Source: Paenisporosarcina sp. TG20
Lineage (GTDB): Bacteria; Bacillota; Bacilli; Bacillales_A; Planococcaceae
Direction: 5' to 3'
Assembly: GCF_000286315.1 (NCBI RefSeq)
Contig: NZ_ALJG01000361.1
Coordinates: forward strand, 1 to 51,371
DNA length: 51,371 nucleotides
Shown one piece after another: positions 50,539 through 51,371 of this stretch. How positions within the stretch are numbered: the stretch's first letter is position 1; each line of letters starts with the position of its first letter. The notes under the pieces are model-generated. The model had not been told where the DNA came from, did not search any database, and was given only the letters and a program-made list of their open reading frames with translations. Both the position numbers and the translations under genes were made by a program.

Positions 50539-51336
50539 ATGATAGGAAGAGAAACTTCGTTAAAACATTTATTTACGGCAGAAGATATTGCGGAACCACT
50601 CGTATCAGTTACTAGTAATGAAATTGAAAAAATGAAGGAGTATTTTAATAAAAATCATTATGATGTAATTGGATTTAAAGAAAACGGTAGAGTTTTCGGA
50701 TTCCTTGATGTTAATATGGTAGATTTCACAAATCCTGCAGCATCAATGACTAAATTTGATATATCGGATTTAATAACTAAAAACACCAATTTAATGGATT
50801 GTTTAAGACTTCTTAAAACAAAAAATCATTTGTTTGTAATTAATAAATCTCAAATAGAATCAATTGTTACTATTTCTGATATACAAAAACCGGCCGTTCG
50901 AATGTTATTTTTTGGAGCAGTAACATTTTTTGAAAGTAAGATTGGAAATCTTATTCATGAAATGTATCCAAATGATGAGTGGAAGCAACATTTGACAAAT
51001 AATAGAATAGAAAAAGCGATGAATACATACAGTGAGTTAATTAAGAAAAATCAAGAGATTAACTTAATCAATTGTACGCAATTTAGTGATAAGACAGATA
51101 TTATCTTGAAGGATAAGGGACTATTATACGATTTCAATAAAATGAGTAAAACAAAAGCGGATCAATTTTTCTCTAAGATAAAGAAATTTAGAGATGATTT
51201 AGCACATGCTCAATCTTTGGCAATTTGGTTTGAGGAAGAGGACGTTATTACCTTGGTAGTTGATCTTATAAATATTACTGAAATAGTTATAGAAAAAGAT
51301 AATAATTTGAGTAGAAGGATTGAAATAAATATTTGA
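50539..51336 (+). CDS. CBS-domain protein with HEPN-like C-terminal domain
   Basis: A 265-aa protein starting at ATG 50539, which has GGAAAGGTGG upstream; a TTG at 50512 is less likely. Residues 14-115 look like a CBS pair, the adenosine-nucleotide sensor (YDVIGFKENGRVFGFLDVNM, LFVINKSQIESIVTISDI). Residues 120-265 are helical and end with FFSKIKKFRDDLAHAQS, where Arg218 and His223 form an Rx4H motif of HEPN ribonucleases, preceded by a long helix as in that fold. A metabolic sensor joined to a potential RNase would be a natural abortive-infection effector. This is inference: the HEPN call rests on one motif and helix pattern. Confidence 0.65.
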   Translation: MIGRETSLKHLFTAEDIAEPLVSVTSNEIEKMKEYFNKNHYDVIGFKENGRVFGFLDVNMVDFTNPAASMTKFDISDLITKNTNLMDCLRLLKTKNHLFVINKSQIESIVTISDIQKPAVRMLFFGAVTFFESKIGNLIHEMYPNDEWKQHLTNNRIEKAMNTYSELIKKNQEINLINCTQFSDKTDIILKDKGLLYDFNKMSKTKADQFFSKIKKFRDDLAHAQSLAIWFEEEDVITLVVDLINITEIVIEKDNNLSRRIEINI

Positions 51337-51371
51337 GTGAAAATGAAGTTTAAGAGCGTGTTCAAAAAGCC

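Overview
The window looks like a chromosomal accessory region of a low-GC, endospore-former-type Firmicute (order Bacillales, Bacillaceae/Planococcaceae-like). This rests on the A+T-rich sequence, strong AGGAGG-type ribosome binding sites with frequent TTG/GTG starts, a classical S-box (SAM-I) leader, sigma-A-like promoters, and protein families typical of Bacillus relatives (YdbC/PC4, AI-2E exporter, OsmC, FmdA-type amidase). The genus cannot be fixed from the sequence alone.

Layout. 1-5.2 kb is metabolic: an amber-interrupted DUF5694 gene, an S-box riboswitch in front of a dimethyl-sulfone monooxygenase/FMN reductase pair (sfnG-msuE type), an OsmC protein and a membrane acyltransferase. 5.4-8.25 kb is a gene graveyard. 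It holds at least seven full or partial copies of a REP-like palindromic repeat (core GACCCAGGGA), a slice of an iron alcohol dehydrogenase bounded on both sides by repeat copies, an internally deleted tail of the peptidase gene that is intact at 12.2 kb, a 35-bp scrap of the helicase gene at 23.5 kb, an amber-interrupted Cys-rich small gene, and two related terminator segments that may be non-coding RNAs. 8.3-13.6 kb carries an amino-acid/amide permease plus acetamidase/formamidase operon, a TPR/winged-helix-like protein and a metallopeptidase, followed by a 12 x 11-bp minisatellite. 13.9-23 kb is mixed mobile and accessory material: an AlbA_2/RecG-C-like ATPase, an AI-2E exporter, a WHH nuclease toxin-like protein, an SF2-like ATPase, a Gp49/HigB-like toxin coupled to a 45-aa ORF, and two unknown proteins.

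23.2-51.3 kb is a defence island. It starts with a PLD-nuclease/SF2 helicase overlapping a MazG-like pyrophosphatase, then a tyrosine recombinase. Next is a complete BREX system of type 3 composition: brxF, brxC, pglX (pglXI), pglZ, brxA, brxHII, in a single + strand operon headed by a ribbon-helix-helix regulator whose promoter -10 lies inside a perfect palindrome. A Z1-domain helicase-like gene follows co-directionally. After a YdbC/PC4 gene comes decayed DNA: a short pseudogene, a minus-strand helicase-nuclease tail and a group II intron 3' end. The window ends with an unknown 239-aa protein, an intact SF1 helicase fused to a Vsr/MTES_1575-like nuclease, and a CBS-domain protein whose C-terminus has an Rx4H motif like HEPN ribonucleases.

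The best candidates for undescribed biology are the regulated BREX-3 variant (RHH operator, BrxF without a recognisable Walker A, Z1 gene appended), the CBS-HEPN-like protein, the Gp49-like toxin with a tiny coupled partner, and the REP-like repeats that appear to bound scrambled gene fragments. All functions are inferred from sequence motifs read by eye; no database search was run.
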